Of a stretch of 64,000 nt of DNA, positions 52,137 to 63,696 are shown piece after piece. The notes beneath the pieces were generated by a model, which saw only the letters and a list, made by a program, of their open reading frames with translations, had not been told where the DNA came from and searched no databases. Positions within the stretch are counted from its first letter, which is position 1. Each line of letters begins with the position of its first letter. A program made the translations under genes and the position numbers. The stretch is taken from assembly GCA_001931905.2 (NCBI GenBank), contig MSJI02000011.1, positions 42,182-106,181 on the forward strand, given 5' to 3'. The stretch is from Cladosporium sp. IMV 00045 (taxonomy: Eukaryota > Ascomycota > Dothideomycetes > Cladosporiales > Cladosporiaceae).

Positions 52137-55100
52137 ATGGCGGCACCACAGAAGAGCGAACGCGGCATCCGCATTGCCATTGACCGCGGCGGTACCTTCA
52201 CCGATTGCGTAGGCAACCCAGGCACTGGCAAAATGGAGGATGACGTACTCATCAAACTGCTCTCCGTGGATCCCCAAAATTACGACGACGCGCCATTAGA
52301 AGGCATCAGAAGGCTACTGTCAAGATTTCAAGGCAGAGAGATCCCGCGAGGAGAGCCTTTAGACACGAGCAAGATCGAGAGCATCAGGATGGGCACTACA
52401 GTAGCAACAAACGCCTTGTTGGAAAGAAAGGGAGAGGATATTGCGATGGTGGTGACGAAGGGCTTTAAAGACTGTTTGGAGATTGGAAACCAGAGCAGAC
52501 CCAATATATTTGATCTTGCGATCAGGAAACCGGAGGTGCTATACAAGAAGGTGGTGGAAATTGACGAGAGAGTAACACTGGAAGATTACGCAGAGGATCC
52601 CACACGAAACCAAACACCAGCACCTACTATCCAGGAAGCAGACGCAGATGCAGAGATCGTAAGGGGCTTGTCTGGCGAGGCAGTCAGAGTGTTAAAGAGA
52701 CCGGATCATGAACAAATCAGGAAGCAGCTGCAAGAAGTATTTGATTCGGGATTGAAGAGCATTGCTGTGTGTCTCATGCACGGATACACGTTCCCCGAGC
52801 ATGAGGCCGCGGTGGGCAAGATTGCGAAGGAGATTGGATTCACACATGTGTCATTATCACATGAGCTCATGCCCATGATCAAGCTCGTTCCTCGAGCAAC
52901 TTCGGCGTGTGCTGATGCATACTTGACACCTGCTATTCGGAAATACATTGACGGCTTTCAAAAGGGATTTGCTGGCGGTCTCGGATCCGAGTCAGTGAAG
53001 AACGAGGAGGGTTCGAAGGGAGCGAGATGTGAGTTCATGCAGTCTGACGGTGGACTCGTGGATGTCGATGGATTCTCTGGGCTGAAGGCGATTCTCTCTG
53101 GACCCGCTGGTGGTGTTGTAGGCTACGCTTTGACTAGCTATGATCCTGCTACGAAGACTCCTGTCATTGGGTTCGACATGGGAGGCACAAGTACGGATGT
53201 CAGTCGATACGGAAGCGGCAAGTATGATCACGTCTTCGAGACTACCACTGCAGGTGTCACGATTCAAAGTCCTCAGCTGGATATCAACACCGTCGCCGCT
53301 GGCGGTGGCAGCAGGCTTTTCTGGAGAAACGGCCTTTTCGTTGTCGGCCCAGAGAGTGCTAGTGCTCATCCAGGACCAGCTTGTTACCGCAAAGGAGGCC
53401 CTTTGACCATCACAGATGCAAATCTGTTCTTAGGCAGATTGCTCCCAGACTTTTTCCCCAAGATCTTCGGCAAGAACGAAGATGAAGGTCTCGATGAAAA
53501 CGCAAGTAAGGCTCTGTTCGAGGAGTTGACCCAGCAGATCAACCAAGACATTGCTGGCAGCAAGGACAAATCCATGAGCTTGGACGAAGTCGCATACGGC
53601 TTCATCAAGATCGCCAACGAAACTATGACCCGCCCGATTCGCAGTCTGACGGAAGCCAGAGGCCACGACACTTCCAAGCACCGCCTTGCGACATTTGGTG
53701 GTGCGGGTGGACAGCATGCCGTCGCTATCGCAGAAGCCCTCGGTATCAGCCAGATTCTTGTGCACAGGTACTCGTCTGTTCTGTCTGCGTACGGCATGGC
53801 GCTGGCAGACGTGGTCGACGAAAGGCAGGAGCCCGAATCGCAGGTGTGGTCTGAAAAGGACCAAGAGGCAAAGAAATACCTGCAAGGCAAGATGGAGGAA
53901 CTCAAGAAGAAGTCTGCCGCTACCTTGAAAGAGCAGGGCTTCGATGAGGGTCAGCTGCAATTCGAGGAATATCTCAACATGCGCTACCGAGGCACCGAGT
54001 CCGCACTCATGATTCTCAAGCCTAACAGTGAAGAGACAGCGAAAGAGTACGATGGACAAGATTGGGCTTTCGGCAGTGCTTTCGTCAAGCAGCATGACCA
54101 GGAGTTCGGTTTCACTCTCCCTGATCGTGACATTATCATTGACGACGTCCGTGTTCGTGGAATTGGCAAGACGTTTGAAGGTCTTGAGAAGACCGTCGAC
54201 CAGCAGCTCAAGGACATCAAGCCGAGAGATATCGGCAAAGGAGAGAAGGTCTACGGTAGCCGGTCCGTGTACTTCGATGGTGGCAGGCAGGAAACTGCTG
54301 TCTACAAGCTGGAAGATCTGGCGGTCGGTGATCGCATTAAAGGCCCTGCCATCATTGCTGATGGAACGCAAACCATTGTTGTGACGCCGAACGCCACCGC
54401 GTTGCTCATCGATACCCACGTTGTCATCAATGTTGGTGAAAGTGAGAGTAACGAAAAGCAGCTCACTACCAAAGAGGTCGACCCCATCATGCTCAGCATC
54501 TTCTCGCACCGCTTCATGGCCATCGCCGAGCAGATGGGTAGAGCTCTGCAAAAGACCAGTGTCAGTACTAACGTCAAGGAACGGCTGGACTACTCCTGCG
54601 CTCTCTTCGATGCGGATGGTGGTCTTGTTGCAAATGCACCTCATCTACCTGTTCACTTGGGCAGCATGTCGACGTGTGTACAAAAACAGTCGGCACTCTG
54701 GCGTGGCAAGCTGAAGAAGGGCGACGTTCTCGTTTCAAATCACCCGATGTTCGGCGGTACCCATTTGCCAGATATCACCGTCATCACTCCTGCTTTCAGT
54801 GGCGACGAGATTGTCTTCTACGTCGCCTCTCGCGCTCACCATGCCGATATCGGTGGCATCTTGCCCGGGTCAATGCCTCCTTACTCCCGCGAGCTTTTCC
54901 AAGAAGGCGCTGCCATTAAGAGCGAAAAGCTTGTATCTGAGGGCAGATTCAATGAGGGACGTATTACGGAGATCTTGCTCAAAGAGCCCGCACAGTACCC
55001 CGGCTGCTCCGGGACGCGTTGCCTTGCAGACAACATCAACGATCTGAAGGCTCAGGTGGCTGCCAACCAGAAGGGCATTAATCTGATCAGCTCTTTGATC

Positions 55101-56249
55101 GAAGATTACGGCGAGGAAGTCGTGCAATTCTACATGCACAACATCCAATACAATGCTGAGCTCAGTGTGCGTAATCTCTTGAAAGACGTGAGCAAGCGCT
55201 TTGAGGGTCAAGATCTTTCTGCGATGGATCATATGGACGACGGCAGTCCCATCAAGCTCAAAGTCACCATCGACGCCGAAAAAGGTGAAGCGATCTTCGA
55301 CTTTACCGGCACTGGCCCTGAGGTCTATGGCAACATCAACGCGCCTCAAGCTGTCACATACAGCGCCATCATCTACTGCCTCCGCTGCTTGATCAAGGAA
55401 GACATTCCTCTGAATCAAGGCTGCCTGAGCCCCGTCAAAGTCATCATCCCACCCCGGTCTTTCCTCTCGCCCTCCGGCTCCGCAGCAGTCGTCGGTGGCA
55501 ATGTGCTCACCTCCCAGCGCATTACCGACGTCGTTCTCAAAGCCTTCCAAGCCTGCGCCGCCAGCCAAGGCGACTGCAACAACCTGACATTCGGCTTCGG
55601 CGGCAACATCTCCGGCGAAGAGGAAATCAAAGGCTTCGGCTACTACGAGACCATCGCCGGTGGCTCCGGTGCCGGCAGCGACTGGGATGGCACTTCCGGC
55701 GTGCACACGCACATGACCAACACGCGCATCACGGACTCGGAGGTCTTCGAGCGTCGCTACCCCGTTCTGCTACGCGAGTTCAGCCTTCGCGAGGGCAGCC
55801 ACGGCGTGGGGCAACACCGCGGTGGCGACGGCGTCGTTCGCGACATTGAATTCCGCATCCCCGTTCAAGTCAGCATTCTCAGCGAACGACGTGTCTACCA
55901 CCCATACGGCATGGCGGGCGGCGGAGATGCCCAGTGCGGGCAGAACATCTGGGTGCGCAATGTACCCAAGCTGAAGGGAAGTGATGCGGACGTGAATGGT
56001 GAGAACAAAGAGGCGAAGAGTGTTGCGCAAGATAAACAGGTTGAGGAGAGACTCATCAATCTTGGAGCGAAGAACACCGCTAGCATGCAAGCTGGTGATA
56101 GGATCATCATCAACACGCCTGGTGGTGGCGGATGGGGTCCGGTTGGTAAGGAAAGCCAGTCGAAGCAGAACGAGAGGTCGGATCCTAGGAGTGCTTGGAG
56201 AGGAGGAAGTATCGCGAGTAGACAGGCGGAGGCGGAGGCTTCTGCCTAA
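52137..56249 (+). CDS. oxp1: 5-oxoprolinase (ATP-hydrolysing)
   Basis: Cytosolic enzyme of the gamma-glutamyl cycle that opens 5-oxoproline to glutamate at the cost of ATP. Single exon; the start MAAPQKSERG at 52137 precedes the conserved RIAIDRGGTFTDC, and an upstream in-frame ATG at 52011 is less likely. 1,370 residues against about 1,290 for yeast Oxp1. The N-terminal half is HyuA-like (hydantoinase/oxoprolinase N-terminal and ATPase domains) with GTTVATNALLERKG, MQSDGGL and VIGFDMGGTSTDVSRY. The C-terminal half is HyuB-like from about residue 785, with HRFMAIAEQMGRALQKTS, SNHPMFGGTHLPDI and GGGGWGP near the end. Extra length lies in a Lys/Glu-rich insertion and a charged C-terminal tail. 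Neighbours give no operon-like clue. Confidence 0.96.
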   Translation: MAAPQKSERGIRIAIDRGGTFTDCVGNPGTGKMEDDVLIKLLSVDPQNYDDAPLEGIRRLLSRFQGREIPRGEPLDTSKIESIRMGTTVATNALLERKGEDIAMVVTKGFKDCLEIGNQSRPNIFDLAIRKPEVLYKKVVEIDERVTLEDYAEDPTRNQTPAPTIQEADADAEIVRGLSGEAVRVLKRPDHEQIRKQLQEVFDSGLKSIAVCLMHGYTFPEHEAAVGKIAKEIGFTHVSLSHELMPMIKLVPRATSACADAYLTPAIRKYIDGFQKGFAGGLGSESVKNEEGSKGARCEFMQSDGGLVDVDGFSGLKAILSGPAGGVVGYALTSYDPATKTPVIGFDMGGTSTDVSRYGSGKYDHVFETTTAGVTIQSPQLDINTVAAGGGSRLFWRNGLFVVGPESASAHPGPACYRKGGPLTITDANLFLGRLLPDFFPKIFGKNEDEGLDENASKALFEELTQQINQDIAGSKDKSMSLDEVAYGFIKIANETMTRPIRSLTEARGHDTSKHRLATFGGAGGQHAVAIAEALGISQILVHRYSSVLSAYGMALADVVDERQEPESQVWSEKDQEAKKYLQGKMEELKKKSAATLKEQGFDEGQLQFEEYLNMRYRGTESALMILKPNSEETAKEYDGQDWAFGSAFVKQHDQEFGFTLPDRDIIIDDVRVRGIGKTFEGLEKTVDQQLKDIKPRDIGKGEKVYGSRSVYFDGGRQETAVYKLEDLAVGDRIKGPAIIADGTQTIVVTPNATALLIDTHVVINVGESESNEKQLTTKEVDPIMLSIFSHRFMAIAEQMGRALQKTSVSTNVKERLDYSCALFDADGGLVANAPHLPVHLGSMSTCVQKQSALWRGKLKKGDVLVSNHPMFGGTHLPDITVITPAFSGDEIVFYVASRAHHADIGGILPGSMPPYSRELFQEGAAIKSEKLVSEGRFNEGRITEILLKEPAQYPGCSGTRCLADNINDLKAQVAANQKGINLISSLIEDYGEEVVQFYMHNIQYNAELSVRNLLKDVSKRFEGQDLSAMDHMDDGSPIKLKVTIDAEKGEAIFDFTGTGPEVYGNINAPQAVTYSAIIYCLRCLIKEDIPLNQGCLSPVKVIIPPRSFLSPSGSAAVVGGNVLTSQRITDVVLKAFQACAASQGDCNNLTFGFGGNISGEEEIKGFGYYETIAGGSGAGSDWDGTSGVHTHMTNTRITDSEVFERRYPVLLREFSLREGSHGVGQHRGGDGVVRDIEFRIPVQVSILSERRVYHPYGMAGGGDAQCGQNIWVRNVPKLKGSDADVNGENKEAKSVAQDKQVEERLINLGAKNTASMQAGDRIIINTPGGGGWGPVGKESQSKQNERSDPRSAWRGGSIASRQAEAEASA

Positions 56250-56381
56250 GTGAGGTGGATGTACTTCACATATCTCCATGCTTTCTCAATATATATAGCC
56301 AACTTCATGACATGAACATACCATCGAAAACACGTGCCATCTCGTGCGAGATCTCAGAATCCAGCATAGGAGGTGGCCCAA

Positions 56382-57976
56382 TCAATACTCCGGCCACCCA
56401 GAATCGACCTGCTCCCTCCAAGCCCTAAACCCACCCTCAATATGCTTCACACCAAGTAACGTGGCCGCAAGATCCGCACGCCCCATGAGCGCCTTCGCAG
56501 CCAGCTGCGAATCATTACCCAACCTACAAACAACATAACACGCTTTGCCAGCACCACCACTGCCATTGATCGCATCGCAAGACGCAGCCGCTTCCGCCCA
56601 AGACTCCGCACTCCCCGTCCAAGGGATATTAACGCTCCCGCGCAGTGCGCACATGGCGTATTGCGTCTCGTCACGGACGTCGATGAGCGTGTTCGAGCCG
56701 TCGCGCGGAAGGCGAGCAAAATCCGCGGCGTTCACTCGTGCATGAGGTGGGAGGATGTTGACGGGCGAAGACACGCCGCAGAAAGCTATGTAGTCGAGCG
56801 AGCCGCTCGTGAGGCTCTGAGACGTGATGCTTCCGTGGGATGAGCAGGCCGCGCAGTCTGCGCGGCGAGTGCGGAGGCGTACGCTGCGGAAGGGTGGATG
56901 GCTGTAGGCGGAGAACATTAGGAGAGTTGGTTTGGCGGGTTCTGTTGGTGTGGTGGTGGGAGGTTTGGCGGTGAGGAGCTTGATCGCTTCGAGAGCTTGC
57001 AGGACGCCCATGAGGCCTACGACGGGCCCGAGAATGCCGCCTTCGCCGCAGCTGAGAACGCTGTCTGCGGGTGGCGGCTTGGGGAACACGCAGCGATAGC
57101 ATGGCCCGCCTGAAGGGTTACCGGGGGCGAGTGGTGGGTTGTTCAGGACAATTAGTTGGCCTTCGGTTTTGAGAGCTGAAGCGGACACCAAGGGTTTGCA
57201 AGTCATCACGCAGGCGTCGGAAATCAGGTAACGTGAGGTTGGGTGATCGGTGCAATCCAAGACGAGATCGTATTGTTCGAAGACAGAGATGGCGGTTTGG
57301 GGTGATAGATGATAGGGGTGGCGGTTGTATGTTGTGAGGGGATTGAGACTGTATCATTTTTGTCAGACAGAACGGACTTTATGCGAGAAGGATGCAGCAG
57401 CTGCAATAGACAATGAACTACAGATACATACGACGTCAAATATTCCGCAGCGCTGTCCACCTTGCTCATGCCGACTCTGTCCGTGCCATGAGCCACCTGG
57501 CGATGCAGATTGGATATTTCCACAGTATCACCATCCATGAGCCCAAGGGTGCCTACTCCTGCGCCGGCAAGATACGCCGCCGCCGGACATCCCAGACCTC
57601 CCACACCGACAATGAGCACTTTGGCTTTTTTCATCCTCAGTTGGCCGTGCAAGCCAACCTCCGGCAAAATCATCTGCCGCCCGTATCTCTTGTACTCGTC
57701 TGTTTCTAATGGCCATCTGCCGTGTGTGGAGTTGGGTTTGGCATCTTGTCCGGCGGCTTGCTGTGCTTCAGGCGAGAGCGCGGCCAATGTCTCGTCTATC
57801 CAGTCCTGTGGAAGTCCCCCTGCCCATGCATGTTCCAGTTGACGAGATGCTTCGCATTGCTGTTCGGCTTGGTGAAGTTGGATCTTAAGGTTACGCAGTT
57901 GTGTCTCGGTCGACTCGACTTGCTGGCGGAGGGAGCGGACTTGGCTCTCTAGCAATGAGAAAGGCTCCATTGCCAT
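56382..57976 (-). CDS. uba4: Uba4/MOCS3-type adenylyltransferase-sulfurtransferase
   Basis: E1-like enzyme that adenylates and thiocarboxylates Urm1 (tRNA wobble-uridine thiolation, protein urmylation) and possibly MoaD. Exons 57432-57976 and 56382-57348; intron 83 nt (GTATGT..CAG); 503 residues. An N-terminal coiled coil is followed by the E1 nucleotide-binding block VLIVGVGGLGCPAAAYLAGAG. Zinc Cys pairs are CYRC and CAAC, and the E1 Cys lies in SCGEGGILGPVVG. The C-terminal rhodanese domain has LIDVRDETQYAMCAL and the active-site Cys in VVCRLGNDSQ. All key residues are present. The start could also be the Met two codons later. Confidence 0.94.
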
Positions 57977-58405
57977 CCTGTGAATAGAGGTTGTGTCTTG
58001 TCAGGCAAAGAGTCACGAATGTTGGGACAAATGTTCGTGGAGGGGGTTTTTGACGTGGTGAACTTCAACTGCGGGGTGCTCTCAGATCGGCGGTTGGGAA
58101 TCATCAACGGCATGTCAAGACGGGTATTCTTTGAATAAAGCACAACATCAATTTTTTGTGACAGCACGACCAGTTCACCATTTGTCGCTGATCATGACAA
58201 AAGAGACTATCATCTACGTGATTGCAAAGGATACTGACGATGCGACCTGAAAAGCTCGCCATGTCGCACACGCATTTGACAGCCGTTTCCTGAAACAACT
58301 CGACGCAAAATAACAAACACACGAGCCGGAATACACTCATCGATGGCCTCGTCTGCTCACCGATCATGCCACTTCTACACCCCGTACTTCGATTCCCGAC
58401 CTCGA
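57977..58405. other. Intergenic region upstream of Uba4
   Basis: About 430 bases with the Uba4 promoter and the 3' UTR of the secreted protein gene. Nothing else was recognised. Confidence 0.5.
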
Positions 58406-59328
58406 TCAACCGCACATTCCAGCAACCGTATCGTGCGGATTCGTGGCTTGCCCATAGTTCCAGCTCGGATCAATATTGTCGATGTGTCTCAAATTCGACG
58501 ACGCCCAGAACTGGAAGTCGTTCGCCCTGAATTCAGGCTCGATACAGGTGTTCTTATTGCGGCTCTCCATGTCCCAATGGACTGAGTGGTGGCGCTTGCC
58601 GAAGTAGAATTTGGGATGGTCGCGGCCCTGGTTACCATCCTCGAACTGGTCGCTCGATCCGTCGAAGGTGTTGGAAATGTCACCGTAGGCGCCACCACCT
58701 CTTCCACCATCGACTTCCAAAGAAACAGAGTCTCGCACCCAGTTGCCGGAGCCGTCTTGGGTCCATCTCAAGATGGCGTATTCCCAATCGGACTTGTGGC
58801 TGACGTCTTTTTTGAAGTACATGCCATAGTAAGTTTTCTAAATTATCATGTATCAGCTTGGAAGTCCGGATAGAAGGATCGCTCGCAAGTCACAGCATAC
58901 CCAGGAAGCGTCACCGCACTTCCTTGTCGCAAAGTACGTCGGAACAACATCAAACGGCTCGCCCGCAGCTCCGTGATAGAAGGTGTTAAAGCCCTGGAAG
59001 GATGAATCTCCCCGACATCCTGCATCCTGTTTCTGGTTGATACCACACAACACGACTGGGACATCGACGCCGTCTGTCTGGTGACCTTGGCCATCTTCGG
59101 CTGCGCTGGAGAGGCAGGAGCCGCTGGCAAAGTGCCACATTCTTTGAAGGTCGGTCAGTCGTGTGCTCTGCAAAAGCTGATGGGATGATGGGAATATTGG
59201 ACATACGGAGAACCAGCATCGGCAGCGAGTTCGCCGTTGTTGTCGGTGAAGTAGTTCTCTGGGATGGCGTTGTTTGCCAGAACTCCAGAGAGCGTGCACA
59301 AGCCAAAGACGATGATGGACCTCAACAT
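58406..59328 (-). CDS. Small secreted protein with an NLP-like core layout
   Basis: Three exons, 59207-59328, 58901-59141 and 58406-58837, with introns of 65 and 63 nt (GTATGT..AAG and GTATGC..TAG); phases join to 264 residues. The first 18 residues are a clear signal peptide (MLRSIIVFGLCTLSGVLA). The mature part has Cys residues paired around residues 50-120, then WKTYYGMYFKKD followed by a HKSDWEYAILRW block, and later PKFYFGKRHHSVH. The order aromatic-rich strand, acidic/His-x-DWE, then strand resembles the necrosis- and ethylene-inducing-like (NLP) fold, but the canonical GHRHDWE heptapeptide is not kept, so toxic activity should not be assumed. No closer family was recognised. The gene model is firmer than the family call. 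Confidence 0.7.
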
Positions 59329-60432
59329 CTTGTCGGATCGAAAAAAAATTTCCTTGCTGAACTTCTAGTGTACTGAGTCTTGCAGGATTTCCCATGACTG
59401 ACGGACATGGCTACTCTTTTTATACACCGAGTTCGGATCAATTTGAGGTTTGAGATTTGTAAGATTGCCATGTTCACATACTCAGTGATACCATAAAGCT
59501 GCATGTCATCTTAGGCTCGTACAACACAGCTGAGGCTCTCCAAGCAAGGCTGAGGGTGTTTCCAGTGGCTTGCACAAGCTGTTTCGAGCCGGCTGTGAGC
59601 TTTGTCTCCGCCAATAACGAGGAAGTGACCACCGATAATAATCCTCCAGGCAAACGCAAGCTCACGAATGCCCTCCGAATGCGAGGCTCGCGCTGTATCG
59701 ACGGTGCACGATGGAGCCATGACCACACACACAGGTTACACCAGTAATGTGGCGAGCCACTCGAGTCTTGCCTTGCTCGCTTTGTTAGGGATACGAAAAA
59801 TGATGCGCTACGTTACTCGGCTGAGCAAAGGCGATCTGACCGGAGTACAAGTGCGTCCGCTGAAACCACACAAGGCTGAAAGGAACCCTACGCACAACTT
59901 GTGATGAGCGGCCTCAGCTTGTTGCCGTTTGCCAGCTTGCAATCGATCTCAAAGGTCGGCAGAGTTCAACAGAATCTCTACAGTTTTGTTCGACAGCAGA
60001 TCTCGGTCGAGCGAATTTTTAGTTCACCGCACGTTGTCCTCTTAGACCAAGCTGTTACTGCATCCAGGAGGTGGAGATGCTTTGAATCGGGCCAGCTTTG
60101 GATGGCTGTCATGCGCATTTTCCCAACTTTGAAGCCCGGGTGGATCGTGACATGACCTGTACGAAGCTCCTAGCTACCTATTTACTTTCATTGAAAGGCA
60201 GTCACGAAGGCAACACCTGTGCGCTTAGCGTGGATTTTTTTTTGTCACCAATTTTCAGCAATCGACAACACGTTTCCTACGAACTCCAGAACTCTCTTCC
60301 TTGTCAACGCAGTGTTTCTATCAAGAGATTGGTGGGCAACAGAAGAAGTGTCGTCGCGAGTAGTACTCGGTAGCGGATTGCCTTGAACTCACGAAGAGCA
60401 TTGCCGTCTCAGGGCAAGACTCTTAGCATCTC
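59329..60432. other. Intergenic region, ~1.1 kb
   Basis: Holds the promoter of the secreted protein gene and the 3' UTR of the GDPD gene. Short plus-strand frames (such as 59901-60155 and 60098-60373) lack any family feature. Nothing else was recognised. Confidence 0.5.
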
Positions 60433-63157
60433 TCACGCTTCACAACTCATGACAACTTCCCTGACTCGATCCACAATAATCCCTTCGACTTTGTTCTTCT
60501 TCTGCAGTCTTACCGCTTCGACCTCGTTGTTCCTCGCTCCGTAGGTTGCAATTCCCAAGCCCCTCTTTTTCGCCAAAGACACCAAGCGCGGGCAATTGAT
60601 GAGGGGTGTCGATTCGAGGACAATGCCGTCCAGTCCCCACCTTGAAGCGAAATGCAGTGCCGACTGGAGGGACGATGCTCTCGAATCTGGAGTCGGGGCG
60701 CGAGCATCGTTGAGGAAGTAGATGGGGTAGGGAGCCTTTTTGAGGGTGAGGGCGATGCAGATATCAGGGCTGAAGGCGGAGAGGAAGATTGGTCGGGAAG
60801 AAAATTTAGGGGGCACATTAGCCAGGGTGGCGAGGATCGCGTCGAGGTATGAATTCAATGACAACCAGTGAGGGGATGTTTGCCAGTCAATGGTCTCGGA
60901 CAGCATCGGATATTCTGCGTATTGATTAGGCTCTGTAAGCGACATGGGAAGGAAGAGAGGGAAACGCACTTAGCTCGATGTTGAAGGGAACACTTGGGTT
61001 CAGACAGGTGCAAGCTTGCTCAAGGGTTGTGAATGGTGCTTGTATAAAGGTGCCGCGGGTGTTCGGTTTGAAACCCATAATACGACCTTCAGTCGTTTCA
61101 AGGATGCGTTGCTGAAGCTGATGCATTCGTGCAGTCTCCGTAGAAGTTGGTGGAGAGCGGGACCGTGTCCTCCTATGGCTGAACTCGTGATCGCAGTACG
61201 AGTCATTTGAGCTCCGAAACTGCGTGATGGTCAGTTAGTGCTTCACGACTCCACGCCTGAAGTAAGGAACGGCTTTGACTCATTTGACTGTAGCTCAAAG
61301 TATGCACAGGAGCGTCTGTACCGGTCTCACTTACGAGAAAGTCGTGGTAGATCACAGGTACAAGGTCTTTGGTGACTTGGACGTCAAACTCGACGAATTC
61401 GTCCCCAATTCGAATAGCCGCTTCGAACGCTTCGATGGTGTTCTCGCCAATTTGCAAGAACGGCCATTTGGGATTGTTTTGACCAAGGCCTGTATGTTTG
61501 GTCAGCTTCGTGACAAATACTTGACAGCAGGTAAAGGGTTACCTCGGTGGCCACCGACTCCCTTGCCAAAATTCCAAGGCTTGCTAAGATTGGGCTCTGC
61601 CATCTTGGGAGCTGGTGTCACGATCAGTAGAGTGTAGACAACTACAGCCACGGGCCTTCCATGATGCTCAGCGAGTATCGGAACTTTTCTCATCTCGCCA
61701 ACAGCTTCAAGCTCAAACCCCTTGGCTCCATTTGTGAGTTCAATGAGACTACTCCCTGTGCCCTCGAGAATCTTCACGTTCCTCTGCCATCTGAAAAGCT
61801 TGATCTGTAATACAGTACTTTTGAGGGCAGGGTCAACGACATACACACAAGGCTTGTTGCTAAGATCTTCCATAATGGGCAAGTTGACCACAGAAGGTTC
61901 GCTGGCGGCGTCACAAACCGACAGTTCTAATGATAGTGAGCCGACGGCGTCTGCCAAAGAAGGAACGATGTAGTCCGTTGCTGAACGATTCGAGGCCGAG
62001 TGTGGTGAGCCGGGATTGACAATGATAGAAGTCGAAACGGGTTCGTTGGTGCTACGGATGGCGGAGACCTTGGTGTCCGACACATTTGGATCCTCTTCGC
62101 AGTGATTGAGCCGAGGATTCGCGACAGACAGTGTGCTATTGTCATTCTGAGTTTCCTTGTTCGCTGTCAGAAGCATGTCTATCACCTCATGGTGGCCGCG
62201 ATAAGCCGCATGCTCTGCGATAGTCAAGCCGGAACGATCTATGGATTCTGGATCGGCGCCGGCATCGAGAAGCAACCTGACCATGGACGAATCTCCATTT
62301 ATGCTTGCGTAGCAAAGTGGTGTCCGACCCATGACAGCCTCAAAGGTTTCAAGTGGCACATCGATCTCAATCGCAGACCGAACCTTCTCCTCATCTCCGC
62401 TTGCAGCTGCACATATCAACTGCTCTTCCTGTGACAACCCGAAAATTGTTGATCCGACTGCGCTAACAGATGATTCGTAGTGGTCGGAAGCGCTTGTTCG
62501 TTGTTTGTAGTTGGACATAGGACTTGGGAGATGGAGGCAGCCGGGGAGGAGCTTTGAAAATACCCCGACCGTGTATGCAATGGCTGTCGGGAGAGTTGAT
62601 GAAGTCATAGATGTCTCTGAATGGCACTGCAATTTGCCCAAGATGTCCCACAAGCCGGGGCGCTGTGAAATGATCGAGGCCAAAATCGTCTGCCGTTGCA
62701 GTAGAAGTGCCTCATGCGGCACGATATTTATACGGTCGAGCTTATCAAACAGACGGAGAAAGGCTGCTGTGTTCACTACTCCAAATTGTTGCAGATGAGA
62801 TATCCTCGCCTTCAGCTCGAGCTGTTCTTGGTCTGCAGCTGCTTCGGAGTCTGGTTTGGGGTTCATCACGTATTGCTGGGCGCGTTGGGTCACGTCAATG
62901 TCGAGCTCTGCATAAAAGCTAGTGACTAGCTGGAAATCGTCTTGCAGAGCGGACACAAGACCTGGTAGAGGTCAACACAGTCACATGCGAGTGCGCTCGA
63001 CCATTCTTGCCCTCTCACTTGCACTGTATCCATGATGAGAATCGGTCTGGGCCTTGTTTGCTAAGGCTTTGATAAGTGCCTTGAACGAGTCGTAGAGCAC
63101 GTAAGCGTGCAGCCAGGCGGAGTTTTGCCGCGCACGGAACTCGCGGCTGAACTTCAT
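60433..63157 (-). CDS. gde1: Gde1-type SPX-ankyrin-glycerophosphodiester phosphodiesterase
   Basis: Cytosolic enzyme splitting glycerophosphocholine and related diesters; the SPX domain links it to phosphate status. Five exons: 63019-63157, 61543-62961, 61284-61489, 60970-61219, 60433-60932; total 837 residues with all phases consistent. N-terminal SPX starts MKFSREFRARQNSAWLHAYV; ankyrin-like repeats follow (GRTPLCYASINGDSSMVRLLLDAGADPE, GLTIAEHAAYRGHHEVIDMLL). The GDPD domain has GHRGLGQNN across an exon joint, GENTIEAFEAAIRIGDEFVEFDVQ, VPVIYHDFLVSETGTDAPVHTL and FNIELKPNQYAEYP. Two introns are odd: 61220-61283 begins ATGAGT instead of GTGAGT, and 60933-60969 is only 37 nt. Shorter than yeast Gde1 (1,223 residues), chiefly in the ankyrin and linker region. 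Confidence 0.9.
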
Positions 63158-63696
63158 GTCTGCCCGCAGCGTAGGCGTGGTGAAGGTAGTGTAGTAGCGA
63201 AGGAAGGGGTGAAGAGCATGGGGAGTTTGTGAGGAATCTGGTGAGTGGTTAAGGGACCCGGCGAGTGCGTGAGTAAGCAAATTCCACAGCGTACAAGCCA
63301 GCTGTGGTCAGCGGCAAATGTTGCGTGTTCTGAATGTCTGGCAGCTCGGTGAATAGCACTCAATCATGGAGACATAGAAATCAAACAGCAATATCCGGAA
63401 TCATCACGACCATCACGACAGTGCATGTTCTTGATACCTGGCACAGAGGCATGTCAGACGCCTCCGCGACCGGGTGGGAGACATTTTGGAATCTCATTGG
63501 CAGGAGGAACGAAGTCGCGGCTGTGTGTGTCTCGTTAACACCTTCAGCGACTTCTTTGCTCGATGGGTGCACTCACTTGTACGCGCACGGCCTCTCAAGC
63601 CGGCAACCGACAATCACGCGGGCTGCGTCGACGGTCGGCCATACCTACAAAAGTGCCAAAAATATGAAAAATACTAAAGTGCCAAAATCCAAACTT
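63158..63696. other. Upstream region of the GDPD gene
   Basis: About 540 bases of normal base composition before the AT-rich tail. No gene was seen. Confidence 0.5.

Noticed and set aside
53430..54644. 404-codon minus-strand open frame
   Set aside because: Antisense to 5-oxoprolinase; no family motifs.
61341..61350. GTAAGT near 61345 in the GDPD gene as an intron donor
   Set aside because: Splicing there would remove the conserved VSETGTDAPVHTL segment of the catalytic domain.
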